A stretch of DNA of 64,000 nucleotides, taken from assembly GCA_022559845.1 (NCBI GenBank), contig CM040123.1:303230642-303294641 (forward strand). The letters are read 5' to 3'. Positions 10,450-21,789 of the stretch are shown here, piece by piece. The first letter of the stretch is position 1. Every line of letters starts with the position of its first letter. A program made the translations under genes and the position numbers. Under the pieces are notes generated by a model, which saw nothing but the letters and a program-made list of their open reading frames with translations, ran no database searches and was not told the DNA's origin. This DNA comes from Amorphophallus konjac (Eukaryota > Streptophyta > Magnoliopsida > Alismatales > Araceae).

Positions 10450-11480
10450 TTGAGGTTTAATTTATTTCAATCAATATCAATTGTCATCTATCAAGGATGG
10501 AAACTCACGCCTATGAAGGAAAGCTTTATTCCTTCTACTTATAAACTCTCAACCTGTATTGAATTACCTGATATCCTTGTGGATCATTATGAGATTGGCC
10601 CTACCATCATCCAGATGCTTCTATCTTTTTATGGGAATCCTAATAAAAATCCTTATAGGCATCTAGATGATTTTCTAGAAATTTGCTTTCTGGTCAAAAT
10701 CTAGAACTTTAGTGATGATGCCCTTAGGTTGATCTTATTTCCGTTCTCATTGAAAGATAAAGCAAAATGTTGGTTAAGGAGTTTTGGAAAGACCATTAGG
10801 ACTTGGGAAGTTATGCAATTAGAATTTTTGAAAAGAGTTTACCCCATAATCCAGACCAACATTATGAGAAGGGTGATTGTAGGCTTTACTCAGCTTCCAG
10901 GAGAGCAGATTTATAAATCTTGGGAAATGTTAAAAGATTTGTTACGTCAATGTCCACATCATGGGTTGTCCAAATGGCAAGTTATGTATGCATTTTTTGA
11001 AGGTTTATCTGATTATGATACATAAATGGTGGACACATATTGTGGAGGGGCATTCATGAATAAGAGTGAAGATGAGGTTTATGATCTGTTTAAAATTTAG
11101 AGTGAAAATTCAAAGAATCGTGCCTCAATCTCATCTCATAAATAATTTGTAACACCTTTCAGACAGGCTAGGCGTTGTGAGATAGAAAATTGGGTAGGGC
11201 CTAACTCTAAGATAGACGCTAATGTCATTGTCCAACCCTCATCATGTCTATATGAAAGCCCAACCCAAACTTCCAAGGAAGTCTACAATTTCTATGCCAA
11301 TCCCACTCACCATGTGAGTTAGTGTCCTATTATAGCCCGGCTCCCACTAGTCATCCAAGCTCAAGTTTAATATGCCCTAGGGTTCGCTCAGCTCAAGTGT
11401 GATACTTTTTCAGATGATTATAATCTAGACTGGAGCAATCACCCAAATTTCCCTTGGATGGATCAAACAATCCAAGCACA
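10450..11480 (+). pseudogene. gag: AthA gag
   Basis: Retrotransposon gag domain. Residues near 10620-10700 (NPYRHLDDFLEICF) and 10729-11025 (FPFSLKDKAKCWL, QLPGEQIYKSWEMLKDLLRQCPHHGL) are the classic gypsy gag pattern. A TAG at 10702-10704 sits in the same frame as the following block. After the TAA near 11025 the frame continues with more stops (TAG near 11098). Near 11430 the sequence YNLDWSNHPNFPW matches the NHPNF motif typical of Athila-like gag C-termini. No ATG start is certain. Confidence 0.8.
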
Positions 11481-11513
11481 TTTGTCTAAACTTTCACCCC
11501 AGGAAGTCCACGA

Positions 11514-11993
11514 GTGGCCATGTGTAATCAACTTCAGCCCAACTCATCTCACCCTAACTTCAATAGCAACATCGATACTAGGGGGGATTCACCAAGCCAC
11601 TACTCCGAACCTCAAATCGTGTACTCTCGGTTTTCTTACCATGACCCTCCTTCAATATTACACAAACCTCCTCAACACATGAATGATAATGATGATGATC
11701 TTATGCCTGTCATTTTGGCTCAAGATGTCAATAGTGGGAGTGAGAGAGAGTGCACTAGCAACACCATGATGAAGGAAGGGAAGGAATTAGGGGGTGGATT
11801 GAAGGATAATGATGATCATATTGATATCATCACCTCATTCTATGAATGTTTTGAGGCCGAGAATATCACGGTGAAGAATAGTGGCCCAAACAACTCATTT
11901 AAGGACATACATGAAGAGGAGGATTACTTTGGGATTAATAATCTTGATGAGTTAATGAATACGAATTCTGAAAATCCTCCTTCTTTTGAATAA
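11514..11993 (+). CDS. AthA hypothetical acidic frame
   Basis: A 159-codon open frame just after gag, starting at an ATG (MAMCNQLQPNSSHP). It overlaps the end of the gag reading in another frame, so its first third may be gag shadow. The rest is rich in Asp, Asn and Glu. I recognise no domain. It may be the linker or protease-side remnant of a non-autonomous element, or chance. Confidence 0.3.
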   Translation: MAMCNQLQPNSSHPNFNSNIDTRGDSPSHYSEPQIVYSRFSYHDPPSILHKPPQHMNDNDDDLMPVILAQDVNSGSERECTSNTMMKEGKELGGGLKDNDDHIDIITSFYECFEAENITVKNSGPNNSFKDIHEEEDYFGINNLDELMNTNSENPPSFE

Positions 11994-12060
11994 CATGATG
12001 AAGGGGCCTTGTTTGAAAAATTTACATTTAATCTATCCACCCCATTATTGGATAATTTGA

Positions 12061-12450
12061 TTGATAATCTTCATTCGAGAGTTTGATGAAGGGGCCTTAT
12101 TAGATAATTTCACATTTGATCTGACCCTTGAGCCCTATCTCATAAAATCTGAATCATTGGATGAATTAGATTTAGGGCTTATGCTTCCTTCCAATTTGAT
12201 TCCCTTGAAAGTTAAGCCTCTCCAATATGACATTCTAGGACCTGAGGGGGATATGTCAGCTATATTCACATTTGATTTGACTTTCCATCAGGAAGACCGG
12301 TTGATTAGTGCTCTTAATGCACATGAGGCTATCATTAAGGGGAATGTGACAAATAATGTTGATCTTATTCATAAGCCACTGGTGCCTGAACAAGTTACCG
12401 TGGAGGAAGTAGTCAATAAAGGGGTAGTTAGGTGGGTAGATACAGGATAA
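12061..12450 (+). CDS. AthA hypothetical frame with internal repeat
   Basis: A 129-codon frame without a clear ATG (the first codon is ATG only by a frame that begins inside a repeat). A unit with GATGAAGGGGCCTT and CACATTTGATCT occurs at about 11996 and 12087, and a shorter echo at about 12266, giving a repeated F-T-F-D-L-T peptide. No domain is recognised. Confidence 0.3.
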   Translation: MIIFIREFDEGALLDNFTFDLTLEPYLIKSESLDELDLGLMLPSNLIPLKVKPLQYDILGPEGDMSAIFTFDLTFHQEDRLISALNAHEAIIKGNVTNNVDLIHKPLVPEQVTVEEVVNKGVVRWVDTG

Positions 12451-12730
12451 AGGGACCAATGAGTAGATACTGAGTAAAGGTTCCACCCCGATCTTGAAAG
12501 ATTAATGGCCATTGATCGTTACAACACCCCTGAAGAAGAGAACTAGCTCACACATATTGTTAATGTTAAAATCAATAATGTACGAGACCAGCATATTTCT
12601 AGCCCCAATGCGTACATGCTTACTCTTGTCTTCAAATGGCATAAATGTTGAATTTAAAAGAAGATACTAATGGGGTGGCTCATTCTTAACGTAACTCGTT
12701 GGTTATGGAGCTTTATTGCATCCGACTGAA

Positions 12731-12767
12731 GACGTTAAACTTAGCGCTTGTTGGGAGGTAACCCAAC
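12731..12767 (+). other. Conserved hairpin motif after AthA coding region
   Basis: GACGTTAAAC then AGCGCTTG followed by GTTGGG, loop AGGTAA, CCCAAC, a perfect 6-bp stem at 12750-12767. From memory, very similar GACGTTAAA..GCGCT..GGGAGGCAACCC strings recur after the coding region in many Athila-like and related gypsy elements. Its role is unknown to me. Confidence 0.55.
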
Positions 12768-13221
12768 GTTTCATCTTTAATGTTTCAATAAGTCGTTTTC
12801 ATTTTTTTTGCTTGTAGAAGTCAGCAGTAGCACCAGGAGGATGTCCTGCGATAACCACATTGATCTGCACGCCCCAGGTTGTATCTTTCCTAAGGGTAAT
12901 CAATGTGAAAATCTCATACAACCTAATGTCTAATTTTGTTTCAAAACAAAAAGCCCTAATTGAGTTTCATGATTCATGCTCTCATAAAAGAGACTCTGGA
13001 GTAGAGAAGACTGTGGAGATGGATGATGGAATAATTTTTAGTGTCTAGTCATGGGAACTAATTTAGAATCTCCTAAAGTCCCTTAGCACTTATGAAAAAA
13101 AATCACTTGCACACTAATGAAGCAGATAGGACAAGCCTTCTATCATTTGGTATGGTGTCTGATACTCGTCCCACCCTAGTGAAGAGTTAGATCTTAAAAA
13201 AATTAACAACAACAAACCATG

Positions 13222-13440
13222 GAAAATGCCCCTGATCTTAGTAACCATGCCACTTCATCTAAGGCAAGTGTTGAGGTTCGCGTCAAACGGTGAAGGGATG
13301 TACAGCACTATGTGTTTTTAAAAAAAATTATAAAAAATACCCCTGATCTTAGTAACTGGGCCTCTTCACCAAAGGCAAGTGTTGAGGTTCGTATCAAACG
13401 GTGAACAGATGTGTATGTGTTTGAAAAAAAAAGGAAGAGT
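13222..13440 (+). repeat. Tandem duplication of about 111 bp in AthA 3' region
   Basis: Two copies of a unit beginning near CCTGATCTTAGTAAC (13231 and 13342) and running through GGCAAGTGTTGAGGTTCG to an A-rich end. No coding potential is seen in 12780-13529 apart from this. Confidence 0.8.
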
Positions 13441-13529
13441 AAAAGCTACCTCGATCAAAGCTCTGATCTGGGAGGTGTAGAGTTGAAAGACACCTAACTA
13501 AAATGGTAATATGGAGGATGCAATTGTCT

Positions 13530-13534
13530 AACTA
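13530..13534. other. Target duplication AACTA, left side of LARD-B
   Basis: AACTA at 13530-13534 and 32307-32311 flank LARD-B exactly, confirming that one insertion now spans 13535-32306. Confidence 0.9.
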
Positions 13535-14352
13535 TGTAACGACCCGAGAATCCGATTATCGGGAAGGCCCGATAACCAGAGACTCGAACCGTCGCCCACG
13601 AGCCAGGAGGGCTCGGAAGGGCTAAAATGAGTGTGGAGGCACAAAGAAATAGGAAATAAGGCAGGACAATTCCACAATTAATAGAAATAAATAAACAACT
13701 ACTGATACAACATAGTCCAGTCCAACAGAAAGTACAATCTAAAGTAGTAAAGCGTACCACATGCCGAGTGAACACTCGGCCCTACAAGCTGGCAATTGAG
13801 AACCTCCGTACCGCACCCTCGAACCTCGAGAAAGAACCGCCACACCTGAAAAGCAGGGAATGAGTCTCTAAAATAGAGACACAGCAGGGATCCCGCGGAA
13901 CCTCAACTGGAAACAACGGCGGTAGCGGAAAGGAAAGCTACAACGACAGCAGGAACAGCGAACCGGTGGCCGGTCAAAACTTGGCACTACAGCTACTCCT
14001 ACTGTACCAGAAACACACCTCGATCTCACGGTCAGGGGCTACCGAACTACACTAGTACCACTTACCGAAGTAAAAACCCACGGCAACCACGCCGTAGAGG
14101 TCTGTCTCCCAGGACACGGCCAACCTGGACACGATGTCCAAGGTGCAACCCCGACCACCCGGTCACGGACATCGCACCAACAAGACGCAACATCGGTAAA
14201 GCTACTAGCACCAATCTCACGGCATGAGAACCGACACCCGCGCCATGGGCCGAAAACACGACCGGAACTCAACGGTCAACGCGACCGAAAACCCGAAGGT
14301 CAAATTCACGAAAACTAACAGTCTGTCACTCCCGACTCGACATGAGAACCTC
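13535..14352 (-). repeat. LARD-B 3' LTR fragment
   Basis: Aligns with 29170 to about 29988. It is cut at 14353 by TekC. The remaining 2.3 kb of this LTR is not found on the other side of TekC, so it was deleted with the junction at 26.1-27.0 kb. Confidence 0.9.
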
Positions 14353-14568
14353 TGTAGCAACTCAAAAATTCTTTATATGCATTTATATAAAAAAAGGAAA
14401 TAATGAGAGATGAAAATAAAATAAATTATGAATATTTTTATGTTATGTTTTTAAAAGTATAGAATACATAAACATGAACCCTATTCCACGTATTCGCGAT
14501 ACGATTTTGAAAAGACGAAGACGCCGGCATCCAATTTTTATTAGCTTCAATCTAATCCTAATTAATGG

Positions 14569-14755
14569 ATGATGTCATTCTTACATCATTTAATAAACGA
14601 GGTCATTGATGAGGTCACTCTTACATCATTGAATAAATGAGGTCATAGATTATGTCATCCACGAAGTGGAACAAAGTTGGTGTAATGGGGTTGGTGTAAT
14701 AGTGGAACAAGGTTGGTGTAATAGTGACAAGGTTGGTGGAATAGTGAAAGTAGGT
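14569..14755 (+). promoter_or_regulatory. Tandem repeats upstream of TekC TATA box
   Basis: First come two to three units containing GATGTCATTCTTACATCAT or GAGGTCACTCTTACATCAT with GAGGTCAT. Then four or five copies of a short AAGGTTGGTGTAATAGTGG-like unit fill 14677-14752. The position immediately upstream of the TATA box suggests enhancer repeats. The second LTR has the same arrangement at 22555-22740. Confidence 0.6.
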
Positions 14756-14769
14756 GGGAGATTTTGGCC

Positions 14770-14778
14770 TATAAATAG
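14770..14778 (+). promoter_or_regulatory. TATA box of TekC first LTR
   Basis: TATAAATAG within GGCCTATAAATAGGG; the second LTR has the identical site at 22757-22765. Transcription should start about 30 bases downstream, before the predicted donor at 14908. Confidence 0.7.
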
Positions 14779-14907
14779 GGCTATGTTGTTCCCTACTCAA
14801 AACATAAATCTCTTGGGAGGAATTGTCGGAGGGAGAAAGCTTGAAGTTGGAGGAGTGTCGAAAGCGTTCTTCGTTCTTAAATTTCTTATTCTTTGATCTT
14901 CAACAAG

Positions 14908-16399
14908 GTAGGTGTTCTCTCATGCTAAACTCAAATTGATGCATGCATTAGATGTAGATGCATGGTTACTTTGATTCTATACCATTTTCCCTAAATTTTA
15001 TTGAGTATTAAGCATGCTATCCATACAATTGGATATAAGATTTTAACCGAGATTTTTAACCGCTGGAAGATCCGTCTCGGATCACGGTGTCTTTCTAAGA
15101 CCGTGTTCCGGATGCACAATCTCCACCTCAATTGTGATGTTTTCAGGTTGTAATTGAACCAATATATCATTTAGCATTTTAGATATGTCATGTTAAGTTG
15201 CATATCATTTAAATTCACACACGATTAAGTTAAGGTTATGAAAGATAATAATTCTATTCCATGAGCTTATATTTCTGTCCTAGTTCTTGTTACCTTCATG
15301 ATATCTTTGATCTCCACGACTATATTATATCTCTAGCATGTTAAATGGAGTAAATATTATCTATTAAAATTACATGGGCTTAGTTGCATAAATCATGATT
15401 GATACGAGTTTAACGATTTTCGTGTTATCACGTTATCGTATTTTCAACAAGTCGTGTAAATAACTAGAATTCCAAGGAAAAATGGTGTCTAAGGAAAGAG
15501 GTCCACGGGCAAACGTTTTAAGTGGATAAGTGGTTTATTAATTAGGACCTCGCAAATGCAAGGGGAGCATCCCACTGTTCCACCTCTTACCTGGCCATGA
15601 TTCCTCGGTTTTCTAATTAAGCACCCGACTATTAAAAACTTCATCTAAGCCTGTTTAACTAGGTTTTTCGAGAGAACCGAATAAGTTGTGTCCGTCAATC
15701 CAATTCTCTTACCGACTTACTGTCGTGAAACATGATGCCTCTTATTATCTTAATGTCGTTAAACATTATGCCTTAAAATCATCCTTGGACTTCTCTTACA
15801 TCTACTTGAAATCTTGTACTAGTGGTCCCTTGAATGATAAGTTTGCTAAATCTGTACTTTATTTCATAAGCTCTACCTTGAAATTCTTTGGCCATACATA
15901 TTATGTGGATGTCTAAATATACTTGGGATCTATGATACATAACCCAATGCCTGGCGTTAATGGGGTCCGGTATGGTCCTTGCGGGAGCGCCCGAAAGTAC
16001 TTGTGCCCATGGGAGTTGAATGACCTAGTGTGACATTGCACCAAAGTGCTTGACTTGCTAGATTAATTTATGACATCCACAGTTTATGAATTTCTTGACT
16101 TTCTTGAATAGATGAAGTACTTGACTTGTACATACTTGCGTAAAATGGCCAAATCTATGATATTACTTGCTACATGATCATTCTCTACTTGAACTTTACT
16201 CTTAACATCTTGTCTACTTGTGATTCTAATTACTGCATTACTTTACTCTCTCTCTTATGCTTGTTCCATATTTTATTTACGTTTCTCGGCATAGCACATA
16301 CCTTTATCCAAACTATTAATTACTTTAAGTTGCCTGGTATAGAGATATAAGTCCTACTGAGCATTTCACTCACCCTACGTTTTTCGATTAACATTTCAG
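14908..16399 (+). other. Predicted leader intron in TekC first LTR
   Basis: CAACAAG/GTAGGTGTTCTC at 14908 and TTAACATTTCAG/G at 16399. The second LTR keeps both sites (22895 and 24391). TekA has equivalent sites at 5595 and 3628. Splicing would bring the promoter-proximal exon close to gag. This is prediction from sequence only. Confidence 0.5.
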
Positions 16400-16700
16400 G
16401 TAATTTCGATGATGAACCCCAAACTCATGGGATTGAGCTAGAGTGATCGAGGAATCAAGATTACCATAGTTATCTAGGTTTATGAACGGTTGCTCTTACT
16501 AGAATTATGTTTTTATTTTGAAGTTGTATCTTGCCTCGTAAGGCTAAAGAAAGTTGTAAAACTCTATTTTGATGAAATAAGAGTATCCATTTCTTCTTAT
16601 CTATTCTTCTGGTTTGGACCCCAATCTTCATGCTCTGATCGACTTGAGTGTTTCGACTCGTCGCGCCTCGATATTTCGCGTCGGGACGTGACAGTCTTTG

Positions 16701-16713
16701 TGATATCAGAGCC
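16701..16713 (+). other. TekC primer-binding site, mutated
   Basis: TGATATCAGAGCC, with G-to-A at the third base compared with TGGTATCAGAGCC in the second copy (24693-24705). It is complementary to initiator tRNA-Met. Confidence 0.88.
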
Positions 16714-16886
16714 AAGGTTTCATAAACCCTAGGTTTCCCTTGATATAGATTTTAGATGTTGATATAAAAATTTGGATAGGATCTTGAACCTTCCCGGTAA
16801 GATTGGGTAGAGCCATGGGCTAAGTTTTAAAGAATGATTAATCAAGAAATAAACAAAGCACTTAAGTTTTGTAGTTGTGCTCGCAG

Positions 16887-17824
16887 ATGGCTGCCGAGAG
16901 AGCTCAATGGCGCGAGATGCAAAGGACGGTGCAAGGTTTGACCCATGCACTACAACAAGTAGCTCAAGGAGGAGCTAACCGTGGAGTTGGAGATCTGCAT
17001 AGGAATTTCAAGAGCATGAACCCTCCTAAGTTTGCTGGGTCTACGGACCCAGATGAGGCGGAACATTGGGTAAAGGAAATCGAGATGATTTTTTGAGTCA
17101 TGCAATGTGCTGATGAGGAGAAGGTCCTACTTGCTACCTTTCAGCTTGAAAGGGATGCCCGTGCTTGGTGGGAGTCGGTCGAAGCAACTCTACCACACGA
17201 CCAGGTGTTGTGGGAAGAGGTTGTAGAACACTTCAACAACAAGTACTTCTCCGACCGAGTTCAAGAGAGGAAGGCTACCGAATTTGCTTTCTTAAAGCAA
17301 AGGCGTTTGACGGTAGCGGAGTACGAAGCCCAATTCGCAAGATTATCCTGGTATGCACCACATCTTGTGAGTACCGAGAAAATGAAGGCAAGGAGATTTT
17401 TAAATGGCTTAAAGCCTCAATATATTACTCAACTCGCCCCGATGGATATCCAAGTATATGTCGATGTGGTGAGGAGAGCCCAACTCTTGAAAGATGCAAC
17501 GGAATTGACTGATCGTATCCGGGGAAGAGATGCCAAGAGGGAGCAAGTTACTGGATCATGTAATTTCAAGCCCTCCATCGGAAAGAAGAGGCCCAATTTT
17601 GATGAGAGTAACTTCAATAAAGATGGACGTAATTTCAATAAGGATGGGCGTGACTTTCAAAAAGATAAGAGGCCGAGATCATTTGACAAACAAATCATCC
17701 CGGTCGCTACATCATCAAAGGAACTATGCAAATATTGTGAGAAATCCGGACATAAGGCAGATGAGTGCTAGAGAAGACTAGGTGCCTGTCTTCGATGTAG
17801 AAGTCGGGAACATAGAATTCTGAG
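16887..17824 (+). pseudogene. gag: TekC gag
   Basis: It starts at the ATG at 16887 (MAAERAQWREMQ), about 170 bases after the primer-binding site. The gag domain (NPPKFAGSTDPDEAEHWV, WWES, FLNGLKPQYITQLAP) is interrupted by TGA at 17094-17096, where TekA has Arg. The knuckle CKYCEKSGHKADEC is followed by TAG at 17769-17771 (TGG in the second copy). A repeated NFNKDGR segment precedes the knuckle. The frame then shifts before the protease. Confidence 0.92.
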
Positions 17825-19228
17825 TTGTCCACTTCTCAACGAGCAGCTCCGTCGGAAAAGCTTCCAGTTGCTGTTAAGAAGCAAGGAAGACTTCAAGCTC
17901 TTATGGATACGGAACCTACCAAAGATGGAGGCATTGTGGAAGGCACTCTCTCTGTGTGCTCAAGGCCTGCCTTTGTCTTATTTGATACTGGAGCTACGCA
18001 TTCCTTCATATCTAAGAGCTTTGCTTATATTTTACCTTTGAGGCCAAATCCATTAGAATCTAAACTTGTTATTACTACCCCTATTGGAGCGGGATCAAAG
18101 ATTAAATATTTCTACCCTGCTAGTGAGATTCTAGTTAGCGATTGTAACTTACCCGCTAATTTAGTATGCATGGAGATGGCAAGATATGATATTATCTTGG
18201 GAGCTGACTGGTTATCTACATATGGTGCTAGTGTTAACTGTAAATTGGGTACGGTAACCTTTAGTGAGTACCCCAACCTCTTATTTTCTGGTGTCAGGTA
18301 TTCTAGACACCTATCCCTTATTTCGGCCCTTAAAGCCGATAAATTATTGAAGAAGGGTTGTGCGGCTTTCTTAGTTTCTATAACTATGGCCAAGCATAAG
18401 AAACCCAATCTGGAGGATATTCCTATTGTTCAGGATTATTCTGATGTATTTTCGGACGAGTTGCCTGGTATTCCTCCGGAGAGAGAAGTGGTCTTCTCTA
18501 TTGATTTGATTCCGGGAGCTACACCTATTTCTAAGGCTCCGTATCGGATGTCCCCTATCGAAATGAAGGAGTTAAAAGAACAATTGATGGAGTTATTAGA
18601 GAAGGGATTCATCCGATCGAGTACTTCACCATGGGGAGCTCCCGTCTTATTTGTCAAAAAGAAGGATGGGTCAATGAGATTGTGTGTTGACTACCGGCAA
18701 TTGAACCAACTCACAATCAAGAATAAATATCCATTGCCGAGGATTGATGAACTATTTGACCAGATTTCGGGAGCTCAATATTTTTCAAAACTTGATCTCA
18801 GATCTGGTTATCATCAATTGAAGATCAACGAAGGGGATATTCATAAAACGGCATTCAGGAGTAGGTATGGACACTATGAGTTCAATGTTATACCTTTTGG
18901 CCTAACCAATGCGCCTGCCGCATTTATGCAATTTATGAATAGTGTATTCAGGCCGTACCTTGATCAATTTGTTATGGTCTTCATTGACGACACTTTGATC
19001 TATTCCAAGTCAAAGATGGAGCATGAAGAACATCTCATGAAAGCATTGCAGTTATTGAGAGATCACAAATTATATACTAAGCTTAGCAAGTGTGACTTCT
19101 GGCTAGAGGAAGTTTCATTTCTCGGTCACATAATTTCTCAAGAGGGTATTACGGTCGATCCTTCAAAGGTCGAGGCAGTAAACAATTGGGAAAGACCTAC
19201 TAGCGTGACTGAAATTCAAAGCTTCTAG
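17825..19228 (+). pseudogene. pol: TekC aspartic protease and reverse transcriptase
   Basis: A 467-codon open segment. Protease motif [10 protein letters not shown] is at about residues 53-62 and [11 protein letters not shown] at about 125. RT follows with [29 protein letters not shown], the catalytic FIDD near 18985 and FLGHIIS. It ends at TAG 19226-19228, where the family has Leu in SFLGLVGYY. The first ATG is not the real start: the segment is the middle of the gag-pol frame. Confidence 0.93.
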
Positions 19229-19231
19229 GGA

Positions 19232-20767
19232 TTGGTAGGATATTATAGAAGATGTATTAAGGATTTCTCCAAGATCGCCGTATCTTTGACAAGATTGACG
19301 AGAAAGGAGATTCCTTACATATCGTCTGAGGAATGTGAGAAAAGTTTACAGACTTTGAAAGATTGTTTGACTACTGCCCCTATACTCACATTGCCTACTG
19401 AAGGAGGAGGATTCGAAGTTTTTGTTGATGCGTCTGGAATTAGCCTAGGCTGTGTATTGATGCAACATGGCAAGGTGATCGCCTATTCCTCAAGACAATT
19501 GAAAAAGCACGAGGAGAACTATCCTGTGCATGACTTAGAGCTTGCAGCTGTAGTCTTCGCCTTGAAGATTTGTCGACATTATCCCTATGGTGAGACATTT
19601 ATTGTATATTCCGATCACAAGAGTCTCAAGTACTTATTCTCTCAAAAGGAACTTAATATGAGACAAAGACGGTGGCTGGAATACTTGAAGGATTTTGATT
19701 TCTCTATACAATATCATCTCAGAAAAGATAATACCGTAGCTGATGCTCTTAGCCGGAAGCCGATGGCATTATTATCAAGCCTAATGATTAAAGAGTGGCA
19801 ATTGTTAGAACAAATGGCAAACTTAGACCTCAATATGGAGGAGAAGGAAGAAGGAGTCTTCATTACAAATATTAATCTCCAATCCGAGTTACTCTTAGAA
19901 ATTAAAAAGTTACAAAGTGATGATCCATTGGTTGTTGAAATTAAAGAGAAATTAGATCAACGACTAGATTTCCTTTTGGCAGATGATGGAAGGCTGCTCT
20001 TCCGAGGAAGAACTTATGTGCCCGATTATTCTACCATCAAGAATAAAATCTTGGAGGAGGCACATCGATCGAGGTACAGTATTCATCCTGGTGCTACAAA
20101 AATGTACCAAGATCTCAAAAGAACCTTTTGGTGGCCTAACATGAAAAGAGAGGTAGCCGAGTTCGTGAGCCGATGTTTGGTCTGCCAACAAGTTAAAGTT
20201 GAACATCTCAAACCAGCTGGTAAGTTAAAACCTCTAGAAATACCGGAATGGAAATGGGATAGTATTGGCATGGATTTTGTAGTTGGGTTGCCAAAGACCC
20301 GAAGTGGATTTGATGCTATATGGGTAATTGTGGACCGACTAACCAAGTCTGCTCACTTCTTGCCCATCAAAACCAAATGGACCGTGGATGTTCTAGCTGC
20401 CTTATATATCAAGAAGGTTGTAAGGCTACACGGTATTCCAACTTCTATTATTTCGGATAGAGATCCGAGATTCATCTCTCATTTCTGGAAAGGTTTGCAA
20501 TCATCCTTGGGTACTAGGCCGAATTTTAGTACGGCTTTCCACCCTCAGACAGATGGACAAACCGAGAGGACGAATCAGATTATCGAAGATATGTTAAGAG
20601 CTTGTATGATAGATTTTGGGGGAAGTTGGCATGAACACTTGCCATTGATTGAATTTGCATATAACAACAGTTATCAGTCTAGCATTCAGATGCACCTTTT
20701 GAAGCATTGTATGGTAGGAGTTGTATATCACCCCTATGCTGGAGTGAGGTTGGAGAGAAGGGATTGA
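19232..20767 (+). pseudogene. pol: TekC RNase H and integrase
   Basis: RNase H motifs [18 protein letters not shown] and SDHKSLKY are followed by ADALSRKP, then the integrase zinc finger (HRSR..H and CLVCQQ) and catalytic core (MDFVVGLP, SDRDPRF, QTERTNQIIED). Near 20690 small indels change the frame, so the last 25 residues (LLKHCMVGVVYHPYAG) are out of register. Integrase would insert the cDNA; the tail and chromodomain continue from 20768 after the break. Confidence 0.93.
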
Positions 20768-20852
20768 TGGGTCCCAATATTATTCAAGATACAACTCATA
20801 ATATTCAGTTGATCCGTGAAAGACTGAAAATTGCTCAATCACGGCAAAAGAG

Positions 20853-21789
20853 TGATGGGAATCAAGCAAGCCGCTAGGCTAAAGCTGATCGTGGAAGCTA
20901 CTGGGCCGAAGATGAACGCACTACCTTTGGGTAGCGCGATCTGTATGAAGGCGCTAGGTTCCCCTAGCGCGATCTCAGATAGAAACTCTGCTGCAGACGG
21001 TCCAACTTCCCGACGCCGAAACTCACAAAAGTCTTCAATGTTTGCTGTTTTCCATGGTTGTAATCGATGTTCTAGCGTCGTTTTATCTTCCCCATCCCCT
21101 ATATATGTATCTCATCTCGTTTGATTAGACAATGAAGCAATGAATCTATGAGAGTTTATGAGTATAGCATGGCTATCTCCCCCAATCTTTGGAAACCACC
21201 TCCTTCCTCCTCCCCTCTCCGGGTGCGATGCCCAACCTTCTTCTCCTGATCCTCTCCCTTTCCCCTTCAATGGAGGATGATCGAAGCCCCGGATGTATCG
21301 GCTCTGAGATGGGGTCGAGTGTGAGGCTCTATTCGGAGCTTCATTCTTCTTCCACCAACGTTCACCTCCCCTCACCACCGCCAAGGATGTTGCTAAGGTT
21401 AGGATGGAGCTCGGCTGCACCGTCCCTACGAAAGGTTCGGGTGAGAGGCCCCAGCCAAGCTTCCTCACGACCCTAGCATCACCTACACCCACCTTCCTTC
21501 CCCGCCGCTCACCCCCACATCCACATTCACCAAAGTTATCCTAGATAGTATTAGGTTGGTTTGATTTCAATTTTAGTGTTCCCCGTGTGTTGTCCATCAT
21601 CCCGTGTGCTTTCCCCTTGTGTTATGAACCCCCGAAGTCATCCACGGGAGCCCCAATGTCGAGGTTCGTCGTTCTGCCAACGTCTGTGAACGCACTAGGA
21701 TGATATAGCGTGTTCTTAAAGAAGGCGCTAGGAGGCTATAGCGCGACTATGGGCAGAAAGAAAAAGACCCCCACTTCTGTCCCGCATCA
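20853..21789 (+). mobile_element. SoloD: solo LTR in TekC integrase
   Basis: A 937-bp insertion beginning TGATGGGA and ending CCCGCATCA, with a 5-bp duplication AAGAG at 20848-20852 and 21790-21794. Removing it rejoins the integrase reading frame. No primer-binding site or internal region is present, so it is a solo LTR left by LTR-LTR recombination. The termini resemble LARD-F LTR ends (TGATG..CATCA). It contains two pairs of short hairpins. Confidence 0.9.
20918..21744 (+). repeat. Paired 20-nt hairpins in SoloD
   Basis: Units at 20918-20937, 20951-20970, about 21692-21711 and 21725-21744. The second is perfect (GCGCTAGG, loop TTCC, CCTAGCGC). Both pairs are spaced exactly 33 bases, start to start. 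The stem core GCGCTA/TAGCGC differs from those of TekA and LARD-B. Confidence 0.8.

Larger units (their letters stand above)
14353..16693 (+). repeat. TekC first LTR
   Basis: TGTAGCAAC to GGGACGTGACA, 2341 bp. It contains enhancer-like repeats, a TATA box, a predicted intron, the block shared with AthA (15486-15596) and the CGAAAGTACTTGTGCCC block shared with TekA (about 15990). Confidence 0.93.
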
